A DNA stretch of 64,000 nucleotides, taken from Varanus komodoensis (lineage: Eukaryota > Chordata > Lepidosauria > Squamata > Varanidae). A program made the translations under genes and the position numbers. Shown piece after piece: positions 22,643 through 33,444 of this stretch (its first letter is position 1; each line of letters opens with the position of its first letter). The stretch spans positions 4,196,852-4,260,851 of the forward strand of contig NW_025335568.1 of NCBI RefSeq assembly GCF_004798865.1, in the 5' to 3' direction. The notes beneath the pieces were generated by a model. That model ran no database searches and had not been told where the DNA came from. It saw nothing but the letters and a program-made list of their open reading frames with translations.

Positions 22643-24317
22643 CGATGGTAAGAATGATACTGCAGACTGAATGCATTTCTCCCCCTCGCCTGCCCCTTCC
22701 CGGCTTCTTGTCTCCTGAAGCATCCACCATTCCTGTTGCCCACCCACCCACAGTGATATCGTTATTGTGCTGTGTCTGAGATTCCTTTATTCAGGTCAGC
22801 TGTGGTGAGGATTAATAATTTTTCTTGCTCTTCGGACAGGAGGTCAGATTTGCACTTGACAAATAAAAGGTGGCCCTGGGTTGGGAAATACCGACTCCCA
22901 CTTGCAAATGCTGGAACATTTCGGCCAACATTCCTTTCCTCTGTTACGCTTATCTTAGCACGTGGCAGTTCTCAATGCTCTGATTTCAGCATCGCATATA
23001 TTTTCCTCTTGTTGGAGTGGGGTGCTAAATCCCAGTGGCATAGAAATGGTTATTCTCAGAAATTTAAAATTAAAAAAAAACCCTAAACACACACACACAT
23101 TTGCCACAGTGGGAAAAAAATAGAATAATGGTGGGGGGCACTTTGAAAATGCTACAACATTTTTGTCCCTGATGGGTTCGCTAGAGATGCCAGCTGTAGC
23201 GTCTCTGTGTGCGTGTGTTGTTGCAAGAGCGTTATGTAATCTGCTGCTGAGATGAAAAATTTCCACCTCAGCCTTCCACCTCAGCTGCTTTGTCAGGTCG
23301 AAATTTTACTGCCGATACTTTTTTCAGGAGCAGTGCGGAGGGCTGAAAGGAGGCATCATTTGAAGTCGTGGCCATTTTGGCCCAGAGGTAGCGCTAGGGA
23401 GCGAGCAGGTTCCAGGAGCCAGGCGGCAGTGCGGACTCTTCTAATGGAGGCGCACGGAGGGTTTTAATTATCTTGCCTGTTTTTCCTGCGGGAGCCATTC
23501 TGGCTGCAAGCGTTGCTGCTGAAGCCGCGTGGGGAGGCTTTGCCGGGGCTCTCCTCTCTCCCCTGCCCCGGCAGCCGGGCTCGGACTGGCGCCCTTGGTC
23601 CTGGGAAGGGATGGACCTCTTGCTCAGCTGGGCGTGGGACCGTGGCCTGGTGCTGCTTGCATGCTGCTCTTCCACCACCCCAGCCACCGCCTGTCCGACT
23701 CCCAACCCCTCCAGGAGCTCGGATCCTGGCAGCATGTACGCAATGCTCAAGGTGCAGGCTAGGGGGCCCTGCTGGGATTGGGTGAGTGAGGCTGGAGGGG
23801 AGCGGGTTTGGGGTGACTGGGAGCGGCCAGTGGCCTATGGACCTTGCAGGTTAGACCCCTGTCGTGCTCCCTCTGTGGGGAAGTTGCCAGATAAGTCCTT
23901 AACGTCTTACTTTGTTGGCAGTGGCACTCCTGGGACATACATCTTTCCCTTCTCCTGCTAAAACAACCTTTCAAATAGGAGATGCCGGGAACTGAACCTG
24001 GAAACTTGAGAGAAAGGCTGAGCCGGCAACAGATTCCAGCGGGCTGCCCTCAGCACCAGGCTTCCGTTGCACCCTGCTGTCCATCGGCCAGAAGATGTGC
24101 CCAAAACACACCGCCACCTTCGAGCCCAATCACCTGCCCCCTGGCGCACCATGCTCACGAGTTTCCTTGGGGATGGGGGTGGGCCACTGGCCATTTTGGA
24201 CAACCCCAGACCTGGTGCCCAGCCTGACCTGGCGGCATCATCTGCAACGGGCTCTTGTCGCCAGAGACGGATGCTTCTGAGGCCCTCTGCACTGCCTGGC
24301 CCCACCGGCCGCTGGCA
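22643..24317. other. No gene seen
   Basis: A GC-richer segment (about 23380-23870) holds overlapping open frames on both strands with no recognisable domain. I do not call a gene. A possible remnant of the MIR-like SINE (minus strand, box B-like part GGTTCAGTTCCCGGCATC) is near 23975-24010. Confidence 0.3.
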
Positions 24318-24490
24318 TCAGGCCTGAGCTAGCACTGCAGTTTGGTGATGGTGCATTTCTTGCACAAAGAACCTCCCAGGTTCGGCCCCCGGCATCCCCC
24401 ATGTGGCCTTGTGGCAGAGCACCTGAAGAGCTGCTACCAGTCTGTAAATGGGCCAGTGGCCCATCTCAGTAGGCACCTGTCTAATCTTCT
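24318..24490 (+). mobile_element. tRNA-headed MIR-like SINE
   Basis: A degenerate box A (TAGCACTGCAGTTTGGTGAT) and box B (AGGTTCGGCCCCCGGCATC) are followed by GCTGCTACCAGTCTG and GGGCCAGTGGCCCATCTCAG. This is the order seen in a common squamate tRNA/core SINE with an L2-type end. Minus-strand relatives are at 30712, 35715 and 61868. Confidence 0.6.
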
Positions 24491-26262
24491 CCAAGCAAGG
24501 TTTTTCCACTGAGCTATGGACCCTCTCCTGTTTTCCCTTGTTCCTTTCTGAAGTCCTGGCCGGGGAGCCACACACAGCAGGGCAAACTCGGGTCGTATCC
24601 CTAAACTCTCTCCTGGCATCTCAGCACAAGTGAAATGTCATGCTAGATCACCTCTGGGAACAGCTGGGCAGCCAAAGGGCTGTCCCCTTTCTCCCATATA
24701 CTCCGGGACCACCGGAGAAGATCCTCAGCTTTGTTGGAGTCCTCATTCTGGTTATTCGTTTGTGATTTGGTTTTGCTCTGTTTTTCGTGTCCCATGAGCT
24801 GCTCTGGGAACTCAACCGGACTGTAAGCACGGGATCCATTTTCAAGAACATCTTTCAGTGTCCATGAGTTGCTGGCTCCTTTTGTGTTTACCTGCTGGAC
24901 CCTTCTGGCTGCCGAAATTATCCACTCTTAACTCCATAGCTCATGGTCCTGCTACCTCCCCCACTAGTTCCTGTCCTTGTGTATGAAGCTTCCTAGTATT
25001 CAGTAAGCCCACATCCATCTGGACAGCTGTGCAGGACCTCAGGCCCACGGGTAACTCCACGGGTTCCCCACAAAGCCAGTTTCCATTCCCCCAGCCACCA
25101 GTCCTTTTTGGTTTCCGGACTTTGGGGCACACCGTAAAAGTGCCCCTCTTAAGGCTCAGTTATTGCATCAAGAGTCTCAAGCTAAAAGACGCCGATATTT
25201 CCGTGCAAGGTTTTTCTGTTTACCTTGCCCCTTTGAGCTGAGATCTCCCACAGCCTGCCTGAAATGCAGTTGGCTCTCGGGCCGAAAGAGGTTCAGTCTC
25301 GCTGCAGTTTGGCCTCCTCTGATGGGGAGCGGTGCCTTTCCCAGCTCCTGTCCCTTGATCCTCTGGGGTGGAGGTGCCGGGATCACACCTGGGGCTGCAG
25401 GCACGCAAAACATGTGCTGCCCCGCTGAGCGTGGGCACTCCTTGCGTCTGGCTTTCCTTTGAGCACAGCTTCCTGCCTCGTCTTCAGCTGTCTTCGAGGT
25501 CCCAGCAGCGCTGTTTTTTCAGCGTGCCTTCACATTCCTGGCTGTACTTTCTGTGCCCTTGTCTTGCTTGCCCTGCCTGAGAAAGCTCAGGCAGGGCTGG
25601 CCTCCCAGCTCCCCATCGGCTGCGTGAGCAAACTTAGCATGCAAAATTAATAAGGGCCGCATTATGCGCATGGCGTTCTTTCGGTTGTGCGATGCTGGAA
25701 ATCGTGTATTCTCATCAGGGTTTCTTGCTGTATCGTCAGATCTTAAGGCAGGAAATGTCCAATGCAATAGCTAGGATTTTGTGCATGCTTGCTTCTGGTT
25801 TTCTTGCTGTTGTTTTGTTGCAAGAGTGGGAGAGAATTTGCAGCGCATCCGTGAGCTTTGACTAGTGGGCAATGTGGAATTGCGATGAATAAAGAAAGAC
25901 AAGGAAGCACCATTCCAAACTGGATGGAGGTTTTGGATTGATCCCTGGCAACTTCTGAAGTGCAGTTGAGACCTGTGCTAGATTTGAGATGTCAGACAAA
26001 ACCATTCATCTCGCCACTGGCTTTCAGGGCTGATGCCAACTAGAGTCTTGTGATTGCTGGGAAGATGCCCATAGCACATTCCTGGCATGCAGAGCTGGGC
26101 AATCCAGTTGGTTTTGGACAAGGACTGTGTAATCCAGCCCGTTCCTCCTTCGCATCCGCACACCTCAACTTCCACAGCCAGGCTGTTTCCACACCAAGCA
26201 TGGGCTTTTGTGCTCGCCTGGACTCATCCACTCAAGTTTTACTGGGGGGGGGGGGGGTCCAA
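24491..26262. other. No gene seen
   Basis: No exon or well-defined repeat is found. A poly-G tract of about 13 bases lies at 26245-26257, just before the SINE. Confidence 0.35.
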
Positions 26263-26492
26263 GAGCCAGTGTGGGGTGGTGATTAAGAGCACGGGACTGG
26301 GACTCAGACGATCTGGGTTCTAGTCCCCGCTCAGCCATGGAGCCAACTGGGTGACTTTGGGCCAGTCCCAGCCTCTCAGCCCAGCCTACCTCACAGGGTT
26401 GTTGTTGTGGGGATAAGATGGAGGAGGAGAATGATGTAAGCTTCCTTGAGCCCTTTGTAGGAAAAAGGCAGGATATAAATCAGAAAATAAAT
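26263..26492 (+). mobile_element. Sauria-type SINE, full length
   Basis: Starts at GAGCCAGTGTGGGGTGGTG and keeps GATTAAGAGCACGGGACTGG, the box B-like GGGTTCTAGTCCCC, the body GTGACTTTGGGCCAGTCCC and the AT-rich tail. It is nearly identical over most of its length to the copy at 13659-13905. Confidence 0.9.
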
Positions 26493-26639
26493 CATCCACC
26501 TGTGTTTTTCCTGTGCTTTGCTTGTGCCGCCTCCATCTTTTTTCTAATTGCAGAAAGCCTGATTGATCCTTTGACAAGGAAAGAAGCATATTGCAAGCCC
26601 CGCAGTTGCCTAGTCGCACTTACCAACCTGCCTATTTAT

Positions 26640-27005
26640 ATTTTGAAGCAGGAGGCCATTCCCTTGGTCCCGCCACAAGCTGAGTCCTGCTTGGTGGGGG
26701 CACAGGGCCGCCTTCTCCGTGGCCGTTCCCGGGCTCTGGAGCTCCCTGCTGAGAACGTCTGTTGGCCCTTCTCTGTTGCCCCTCCACAGGCCGGTAAAGA
26801 AATACTTATTTAGATAGCCCTTTGGCATAGGAGCTGGTTTGCTGCTGAAGGGTTTTTTAACTGGATGGTGTAGCTTCTCCTCTTCTGTTGTTGTGTTTTT
26901 AACTTATTTTAGTGCTTTGTTTTAATCATGAACTTGTTTTTAAAATTTAGACTTTTACTGTTGGCTGCCTTAAAAGACCTCCTTCAGTAGAAATGTGGAT
27001 GGATG
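26640..27005 (+). mobile_element. L2-like LINE 3' end
   Basis: GGGCCGCCTTCTCCGTGGCC and CTCTGGAGCTCCCTGCTGAG correspond to the ORF2 end. They are followed by a T-rich 3' UTR and TTGGCTGCCTTAAAAGACCT. The module order matches 7455-7915. Confidence 0.7.
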
Positions 27006-28017
27006 CATGGATGGATGTAAATATTTGGGCAATGATGCATCAGGCAGATGAAGTTATCACAGCTTAGTACATGTTTGCATTAACCTTTGGGTTTATACTA
27101 GCCGTATCTATGCATCTGGAGACATTCGTTGATAAACATGTCCAAGTAAATGTGCCAAAGCTTTTTTAAAAAAACGCTTTAAATTATTGGTGTTTGGATG
27201 GTAGGTCAGGCTCATAAGCAGTTCTTGGCCTTCCCTTATGAGATATGGCCACCATGTTCTTTAAGACAGAGAAGGACACTGACTTTAGGCTGTGCTTAAG
27301 CTGGGTCCAGGGAGTGCAAGGTCCCCCGTACAGGGCAGCTTGTCTTTAAACAAGCATGGAATATTTGGACACATACCTTCTGATTCCTCTTTGGATCTAT
27401 ATTTCTGTGCTTACTTCCTCAACTGTTCAAAGTAAAGGGTGTTGGTGAAATAGCAGGTTTTTAATGGGCTAGTTTTGTCCCCACCTCCCTCTCCTTGCAC
27501 GTCTCTGCATTTTGACGTGGTCTACAGTCCGCAATGCTAAATTATTCACAGCCCTGTGATCTATATTTTAAAAGTGCACACCGGTATTCTTCTTCTGCAC
27601 TCTTTATTCATGCCTCTTTTCCTCCCCTGCTGAAGATGTGTGGTGTTCATCAAAGGCCAACTTGCTTAGCTCTGAGCAGGCAAGAAATGGAGACTGGAGT
27701 GAAATTCCAGATGAGGCCTTTATTGGGCAATCTCTGACTCAAATCTGGCATTTGAAAGGGGCGTGTGTGTTTCCAGATCTCATCCTCAACTGTATCTAAC
27801 TTGCTTCGGTCCCCCCAGCGCTGCTTCTGAATTTCTTTCTGTCCTTTGCACAGAATAACCTCACTATTCCATTTCATTCTTAGTGCTAGGAAGTGCCTTC
27901 ATCTCCTAGGCTGGGCAGTGAAAAGGCAAGTTCCTTTTCCATCTGAACATGGGAACTGTGGGGCTTTTTTCTGTCCCAGCATGCATAGGATGTCACCCTA
28001 AAGGACTGTACCACACT
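27006..28017. other. No recognisable feature
   Basis: Ordinary sequence with a short GGATGGATGCATGGATGGAT run near 26997-27016. No gene or repeat family is recognised. Confidence 0.35.
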
Positions 28018-28230
28018 GAGGGCCAATGTGGTGTCATGGTTAGGAGTGCAGGACTGGGACTCAGGAGATCTGGGTCCCCCATGGAGCCAGCGGGGGGACT
28101 TTGGGCCAGTCACTGCCTCTCAGCCCAACCTGCCTCGCAGGGTTGTTGTTGTGAGGATAAGAGTGGGAGGGGAATTATGTAAGCTGCCTTGAGTTCCTTG
28201 AAAGAAAAAAAAGTAGGGATATAAATATAA
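28018..28230 (+). mobile_element. Sauria-type SINE, first of a tandem pair
   Basis: Head GGCCAATGTGGTGTCATGGT, body GACTTTGGGCCAGTCACTGC and tail TATGTAAGCTGCCTTGAGTT. A deletion removes bases around box B (GGGTCCCCCATGGAGCC), so its internal promoter is probably defective. Confidence 0.85.
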
Positions 28231-28470
28231 CTGAGAACCAGTGTGGTGTGGTGGTTAAGAGCGTGGGACTGGGACTCAGAGGATCTGGGTTCTAGTCCCC
28301 GCTCAGCCATGGAGCCCACTGGGTGACTTTGGGCCAGTCACAGACTCTCAGCCCAGCCTACCTCACAGGGTTGTTGTGAGGATAACATGGAGGAGGAGAT
28401 GTAAGCTGCCTTGAGCCCTTTGTAGGAAAAAGGCAGGGTATAAATCGAAAAAAAAAATTAGTATATAAAT
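28231..28470 (+). mobile_element. Sauria-type SINE, second of a tandem pair
   Basis: Follows the previous copy directly in the same orientation. It has an intact head (GTGGTGTGGTGGTTAAGAGC), the box B-like GGGTTCTAGTCCCC, the body GTGACTTTGGGCCAGTCAC and an A-rich tail. It is the younger-looking member of the pair. Confidence 0.88.
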
Positions 28471-28729
28471 AGGCTGGGGAAAGGAAACAGGGCTTTACCT
28501 GTTGCCCCAAAATTCACAATGTTGGCACCAGGTTAGCCTCTTTGCAAAGGGCATTTTACAGCTGGGAAGGCCTTTACCTTTCATGGTCTGGACACAATAT
28601 TTCTGTGGATGGCGCTTCCCCCAGTAGATGGGCAGAGCTGATCTGCAGCTGTCGCCTTGCATAGTCTGGCTTCATCGGAGGTTGTAAATCCCACTGTGGT
28701 CAGAGGGGCTTCTTCAATAAGGTGTCATT

Positions 28730-28870
28730 GTAATTAATTATTATATTCCTGTCTCAGGACCTAAAAGTGGCATGCTTGGTCCAGTACCCTCTCCCGTATT
28801 TTTATCCTCGCAACAAGCCTCTACGGTTAGGATGAGAGGTGATGCTTGTCTCAGCCTCACCCAGAAATCT
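28730..28870 (-). mobile_element. Probable SINE tail fragment, minus strand
   Basis: TTATTATATTCCTGTCTCAG at the left, then TTATCCTCGCAACAAGCCTC and GTGATGCTTGTCTCAGCCTC, resemble a strongly decayed minus-strand Sauria-type tail and body. Confidence 0.4.
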
Positions 28871-29821
28871 TCGCAGCTGCAGAAGGATTGGCACCCAAGG
28901 CCTCGTCGGCCATGTTGCCCTAGTCTTCCCGCAAATGGATGGCCTCCACATGCATGGTGCTTCAGCTCCCATCAGCCCTGGCCAGCACGCCAGTTGGAAA
29001 GTCCCCGGATGGGACAGCTGCTTGAAACTCCACACGGGAGTCTCAGGCCTGCCCGTGTGGGACCTCTCCATTTTGTTCCCGTGGTCTTACCCGATTTGAT
29101 GCCTTCAAGATGGCTTGGACTACAACTCCCATGAGCTCCTGCCAGCAAACACAGGAGGGTGCCAGGAGAAGGCTCTGTTGCAGTGTACCTTGGGCTCTTC
29201 CCTCTTTCTATGCATCTGGGCACAGTCCAGGTAGAGACGGCAAGCAATAGGTTATGGAGAATCTGATATTTTAATTGAGGACTACGAAAAAGACAAAAAC
29301 GAACTGCAAAGGTTGTGAACACGCAAGCTCCGCTCTCTTCTTTGAGACACACAGACACAGAGTTTGGAAACGGTGCAATCTAGCAAGCCGCAGCAGCCGT
29401 CCTGGATACTTCCAGACGATGAGTCCTGACCACACTCTTAACGGTGCATCGGATTAGTTTACACATGTGTGTTGCTTTACTCAGTGTGGCTGAAAGCGAG
29501 AAGCAACCGTTGCTCAGGTAGGAGAGGAACACTTTGTATGCCCAGAGACCCAGCTTCAGCTCGCAGCATCGCCAGCTGAAAAAGGCCGGGGGAGAAGGTG
29601 ATGGGGCAGCCCGAGACTGACCAGAGCTGGTGCTGACCAGAGGAGAACATGATAACGCATACGCAAGGGTTGTTGCTGATGTATGAGTCATCATTGCCTG
29701 AACTGCGCTAGCAACCATGGATTGTCGGCCATGAAGAACCCAGGAAGAGAACCCATGGTTTGTGGTCAGGCTGTATACTGTGGGTTGTTCATGGTTATCA
29801 AGCCATAGTTTATTAGTGTAG
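28871..29821. other. Stretch with palindrome arms only
   Basis: Two arms of the palindromic element occur at about 28965-28985 (CAGCTCCCATCAGCCCTGGC) and 29110-29135 (GGACTACAACTCCCATGAGC). No gene is seen. Confidence 0.4.
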
Positions 29822-29905
29822 CTGGGTTCACACAGCAGATAACCTATGCTTCAGTGAATACACACTCTATCCTTGAACTGGGGTTATTGTGTTGTCTGAA
29901 CCCAG
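29822..29905. repeat. Foldback element (GGGTTCACACA palindrome)
   Basis: CTGGGTTCACACAGCAGATA at the left and the reverse complement of the right end (CTGGGTTCAGACAACACAAT) align closely, giving arms of about 23 bases around a short loop. It looks like a MITE-sized foldback and sits directly before the BovB piece. Confidence 0.6.
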
Positions 29906-30630
29906 GCAAGATTGTGCTAGAAAGACAGATAATCTGCAGTGGCATAAGCCTGCTTCTAATGCAGTATCGTGTCCTTCCCCCAGATTCTGCCCTCTGGCAA
30001 ATAGATGGAGAAGAAATGGAGGTAGTGACAGATTTTATTTTCCTGGGCAGGCGGGGGCTACAGCCAGGAAATTAAAAGACGCTTGCTCCTGGGGAGGAAA
30101 GCGATGGCAAATCTAGACAGCATACTAAAAAGCAGAGACATCACCCAGCCAACAAAAGTGCATATAGTCAAGGCGATGGTTTTCCCAGTTGCAATGTATG
30201 GCTGTGAAAGCTGGACCATAAGGAAGGCTGAGCACCGAAGGATCGAGGCCTTTGAATTGTGGTGCTGGAGGAGACTCTGCGAGTCCCTTGGACCGCAAGG
30301 CGATCAAACCGGTCAGTCCTAGAGGAGATCAACCCTGACTGCTCTTTAAAAGGCCATATACTGAAGATGAAACTCAAATACTTTGGCCACCTAATGGGAA
30401 GGAAGGACTCCCTGGAGAAGAGTCTAATGCTGGGAACAATAAATGGCAAAAGAAGGAGGGGACGGCAGAGGATGAGGTGGCTGGATGGAGTCACTGGGGC
30501 AGTGGGTGTGAGCTTGGGGGGACTCCAGGGGATGCTGGAGGACAGGAAGGCCTGGAGGAATGTTGTCCATGGGGTCGCGATGGGTCGGACGTGACTTCGC
30601 GACTAACAACAACGACAACCACCACCACCA
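29906..30630 (+). mobile_element. BovB (RTE) LINE 3' end
   Basis: This 5'-truncated piece encodes the end of the RTE-clade reverse-transcriptase protein. Visible segments are WQIDGEEMEVVTDFIFLG, LLLGRKAMANLDSILKSRD, KAMVFPVAMYGCESWTIRKA, AFELWCWRRL and RRGRQRMRWLDGVTGAVG. These are diagnostic of BovB, which is abundant in squamates and ruminants and known for horizontal transfer. The protein is split over frames by at least two small indels, so this copy is dead. The 3' end has GGTCGGACGTGACTTCGCGA followed by an ACAACAACGACAACC tail. BovB machinery mobilises the Sauria SINEs seen elsewhere in the window. Confidence 0.93.
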
Positions 30631-30711
30631 TGTGTTGGACTGCAGCTGCCATCATCCTCAGCCAGCACCGTTGCAGGGCACCAGGTTGGGGAAGGCTGCT
30701 AGTGCTTATCT

Positions 30712-30880
30712 CAGAGCATCATGAAAAGCTGCCTTCGGCTGGCAGTTGCTCCCCAGGGCCTCACACAGGAGGTTTTCTAGCCCTGCCTGGAGACGTTGGA
30801 TGTTGAAACCGCAACTTTCTCTGGGCAAGGCAGGTGCAACGCAGATGCTCTTCCACAGGGCACAGCCTCGCCCTTCTCTC
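30712..30880 (-). mobile_element. MIR-like tRNA SINE, minus strand
   Basis: On the plus strand GAAAAGCTGCCTTCGGCTGG, then GGATGTTGAAACCGCAACTT and GCAGATGCTCTTCCACAGGG, represent the reversed tail, box B and box A regions of the SINE seen at 24318. It is old and diverged. Confidence 0.5.
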
Positions 30881-31331
30881 TCAACAGGGCGCATTTTGCA
30901 AAGCCGGCCTTTGTTTTGTTAGAGTGCTGTTGCACTGAGTCAAATAGTCATGAGTCGAAGCGTTCTTTGAAAAGAGAGAAGGACAATCTTGGCTGCTAGC
31001 CCTGCCCTCTTCAACATCCATTTTCCCACCGTTTGGTAACCCGGTCGGGGAAAGTCTCCTTGCCAAGGAAGAGTTAATGGAACTTGGCATCCAGGAGCTT
31101 CCTGGTCTGGGCCAATCAGAGCGAGCAAAGGTTTGGCTCTGAGGCAACAGGTGGGGGAAAGTGTTTTCTCCAGGTAGTAGTTTTCATTTTCCTCTCTCTC
31201 TCTTTCTCTCGTTGAGAAAGTGCCTACAGGCCAGGGAGCAGCTGAAGCCCAAGGAGAGCATGCGAGGGGCAGTTCCAGGTGCATAGAGGTAAATCGCGGG
31301 TGGTGTTTGAGAATTGCCCTTCTGCCCTTCC

Positions 31332-31332
<1 letters not shown>

Positions 31333-31364
<32 letters not shown>
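31333..31364. repeat. (CTTG)n microsatellite
   Basis: About eight perfect tandem CTTG units. Confidence 0.9.
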
Positions 31365-32234
31365 GCCTTTGCTGGGGAATGTGAAATGCACCTCCTTTGA
31401 TACAGCCGGACCTCCCCAGCCTGGGAAGCCAACAGGGGAGGTGAAAACGAACAGGTTCAAGTTACGGATGGCCAAGTTCGGGCTGGCTGGGAACGGAGGC
31501 TGTGGGCAGCTGGGTTTCTGCAGGTGGAGAGGCGAGGAGGCCAGGTGCCCCTGGCCCTGCTGTGGCTCGGTTAGAGATCGAGATGGGAAGTATGTTCCCG
31601 TCATCTGGCTGTTGTCGTCGTTTTCCCTCTGGAGCTGTGATGTCTGGGTGTAGTCGGTGGTCCGATCCTGAGCGCCTGCATTGATCCTTTTCGAGGGAAT
31701 CCACAGCGCTGCTCGTATCGGAGAATGTGCAATAGAGCAGGGGGCTTTTCAAAGGAGAAGGGTGCCTGTTCCAGCCCTTCTTAATACTGGAATAGTGCAG
31801 TAAAGAGTCACACTGGTGCAGTCCTGGAGCTCCGTGATCCACCGGAAAGCAATCTCCGGGGCGGTCCGGTGGCCCTGAGACAGAGGGGTCCTCAGGTATT
31901 TTGGGTTCCAGCTCCAAGGTTGGAGGCAGTGCTCTGAGGTCAGAGCTGGGAACTGGCGCTTTGGACCCCTTCCCCGCCCTCTGGCAGCTAGTGTGGAAAG
32001 AACCACGCCGGTGGCTCTCTCAGGCTGGGGGAAAGACCTTGGAAAGCGGGCAGTTTGTGGGGTGGAGGCGAAGGGGACTTGGAGCAGCAAGGAGATAGGC
32101 CATCTTGGAGGCTCTGCAGCCCCCCCCCCCCACATACAAAATGTTCTGGCAAGATGAGTAAAATTCCTGCCTAGCAAAATATGCAGGGTGGGAAGATAAG
32201 CGTGTAAGAAGAGACGAGTGTAAGAGAAGAGTGT
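31365..32234. other. No gene seen
   Basis: GC-moderate sequence. A poly-C tract lies at about 32120-32130. The open frames are not supported by splice sites or family resemblance. Confidence 0.3.
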
Positions 32235-32340
32235 AAGAACGGCCCCGCTGGATCAGACCCAGGGTCTGTGTAGTCCAGCATTGTGTTCACACAGGGGCCC
32301 ATGGCAAACCCACAAGCAGGACATGACCATGCGCTTCTGA
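32235..32340 (+). mobile_element. Interspersed repeat fragment
   Basis: GCTGGATCAGACCCAGGGTC through GTGTAGTCCAGCATTGTGTT to GGCAAACCCACAAGCAGGAC matches a repeat common in lizard and snake genomes. I do not assign it to a LINE family with certainty. Confidence 0.5.
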
Positions 32341-32384
32341 GTTTGGGACTTACAGCTCTTACAATAGAATTGTTCCCTTAGCCT

Positions 32385-32520
32385 AATTATTATTACATTG
32401 CATTTATATCCCACAGGGACTCCAAGGCAGCTTCCATAGCTCCATTTTATCCTCCCAACAACCCCGTAAGGTAGATTAGACTGAGAGCAATGTACTGGGG
32501 TCAAGCAATGGCTCCTTCTC
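32385..32520 (-). mobile_element. Sauria-type SINE tail fragment, minus strand
   Basis: ATTATTACATTGCATTTATA then TCCATTTTATCCTCCCAACA and ACCCCGTAAGGTAGATTAGA read as a minus-strand SINE tail and body. The head is absent. Confidence 0.6.
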
Positions 32521-32937
32521 GTTTTTTTAGACAAAGCAGCTTGTAGACACCCCCCCCACGCCCACAAAATTGGGACGGTGGCAAAAGAGGAAGGGAGTCC
32601 CGCCTGATGCAAGCTTTTCCCCTGGCCAAATTTGCAGTCCACACTTGCGTTTGTCCCCAGAGATGTTCTTTGCAGCGAGTATGGCTGAAGAGTTTGTATT
32701 TACTCGTACTTTGGGGTGTGCAGGATGCACTTTGCGTATGCTCAGAAAGCCACTCTTCATTTGCGTTCAGTGCAGATTTCAGGATTGTAATGGAGTTGCC
32801 AAAGGCACGGGGTGCTTGCCAGCTCAGAGGGTGGCCATCCAGCTGTCAGGGTCTGCCTCCTGCATAGAGATACCTGCTCGAAGCAGGGAGTCCATATTTC
32901 CCTTCCCAGCCCACCAGAAAGCAGAGGTCTAAATAGT

Positions 32938-33195
32938 GAGAGCCAGTGTGGTGTAGTGGTTAAGAGCACGGGACTGGGACTCAGGGGATCTGGGTTCGAG
33001 TCCCCACTCGGCCATGGAGCCAACTGGGTGACTTTGGGCCAGTCACAGTCTCTCAGCCCAACCTACCTCACAGGGTTGTTGTTGTGGGGATAAGACGGAG
33101 GAGGAGATGTAAGCTGCCTTGAGCCCTTTGTGGGAAAAAGGCAGGATATAAATCGGAAAATAAATAAATAAATAAATAAAAATAAAAATAATAGT
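32938..33195 (+). mobile_element. Sauria-type SINE, full length and well preserved
   Basis: This copy looks closest to a functional promoter. GTGGTGTAGTGGTTAAGAGC carries box A and GGGTTCGAGTCCCC is a perfect box B. The body and the AAATAAATAAATAAATAAAT tail are complete, so it is probably among the youngest SINEs in the window. Confidence 0.93.
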
Positions 33196-33444
33196 GGTGG
33201 AATGTGCCAGCCTGCGGAATGGCTGAGTCCAGTGCTGCTTTGCTTGGGAGGAAGCCCCTTGCCTTTGCTGGGCCTTCTCCGGCTGGCTGAGTCTGCACCT
33301 TTGTTATGCACTGGCTGGGATTCCCCCGTAAGCAGAAAACCTGCTAGGAAAGCTGAAGGCAGAAGCGTTCCTGTTTCTCTTACTGGCTCTTCAAAAGCTT
33401 TTCGACATGTTAGATGGTCCAGAAAATGGCCACCGTCAGAAGGA

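Noticed and set aside
31333-31364. Regular short repeats suggesting an array
   Set aside because: A simple CTTG microsatellite. There are no CRISPR-like repeats and spacers, and none are expected in a vertebrate.
32938-33195. tRNA-like box A and box B
   Set aside because: These are the internal promoter of a Sauria SINE; no cloverleaf tRNA gene is formed.
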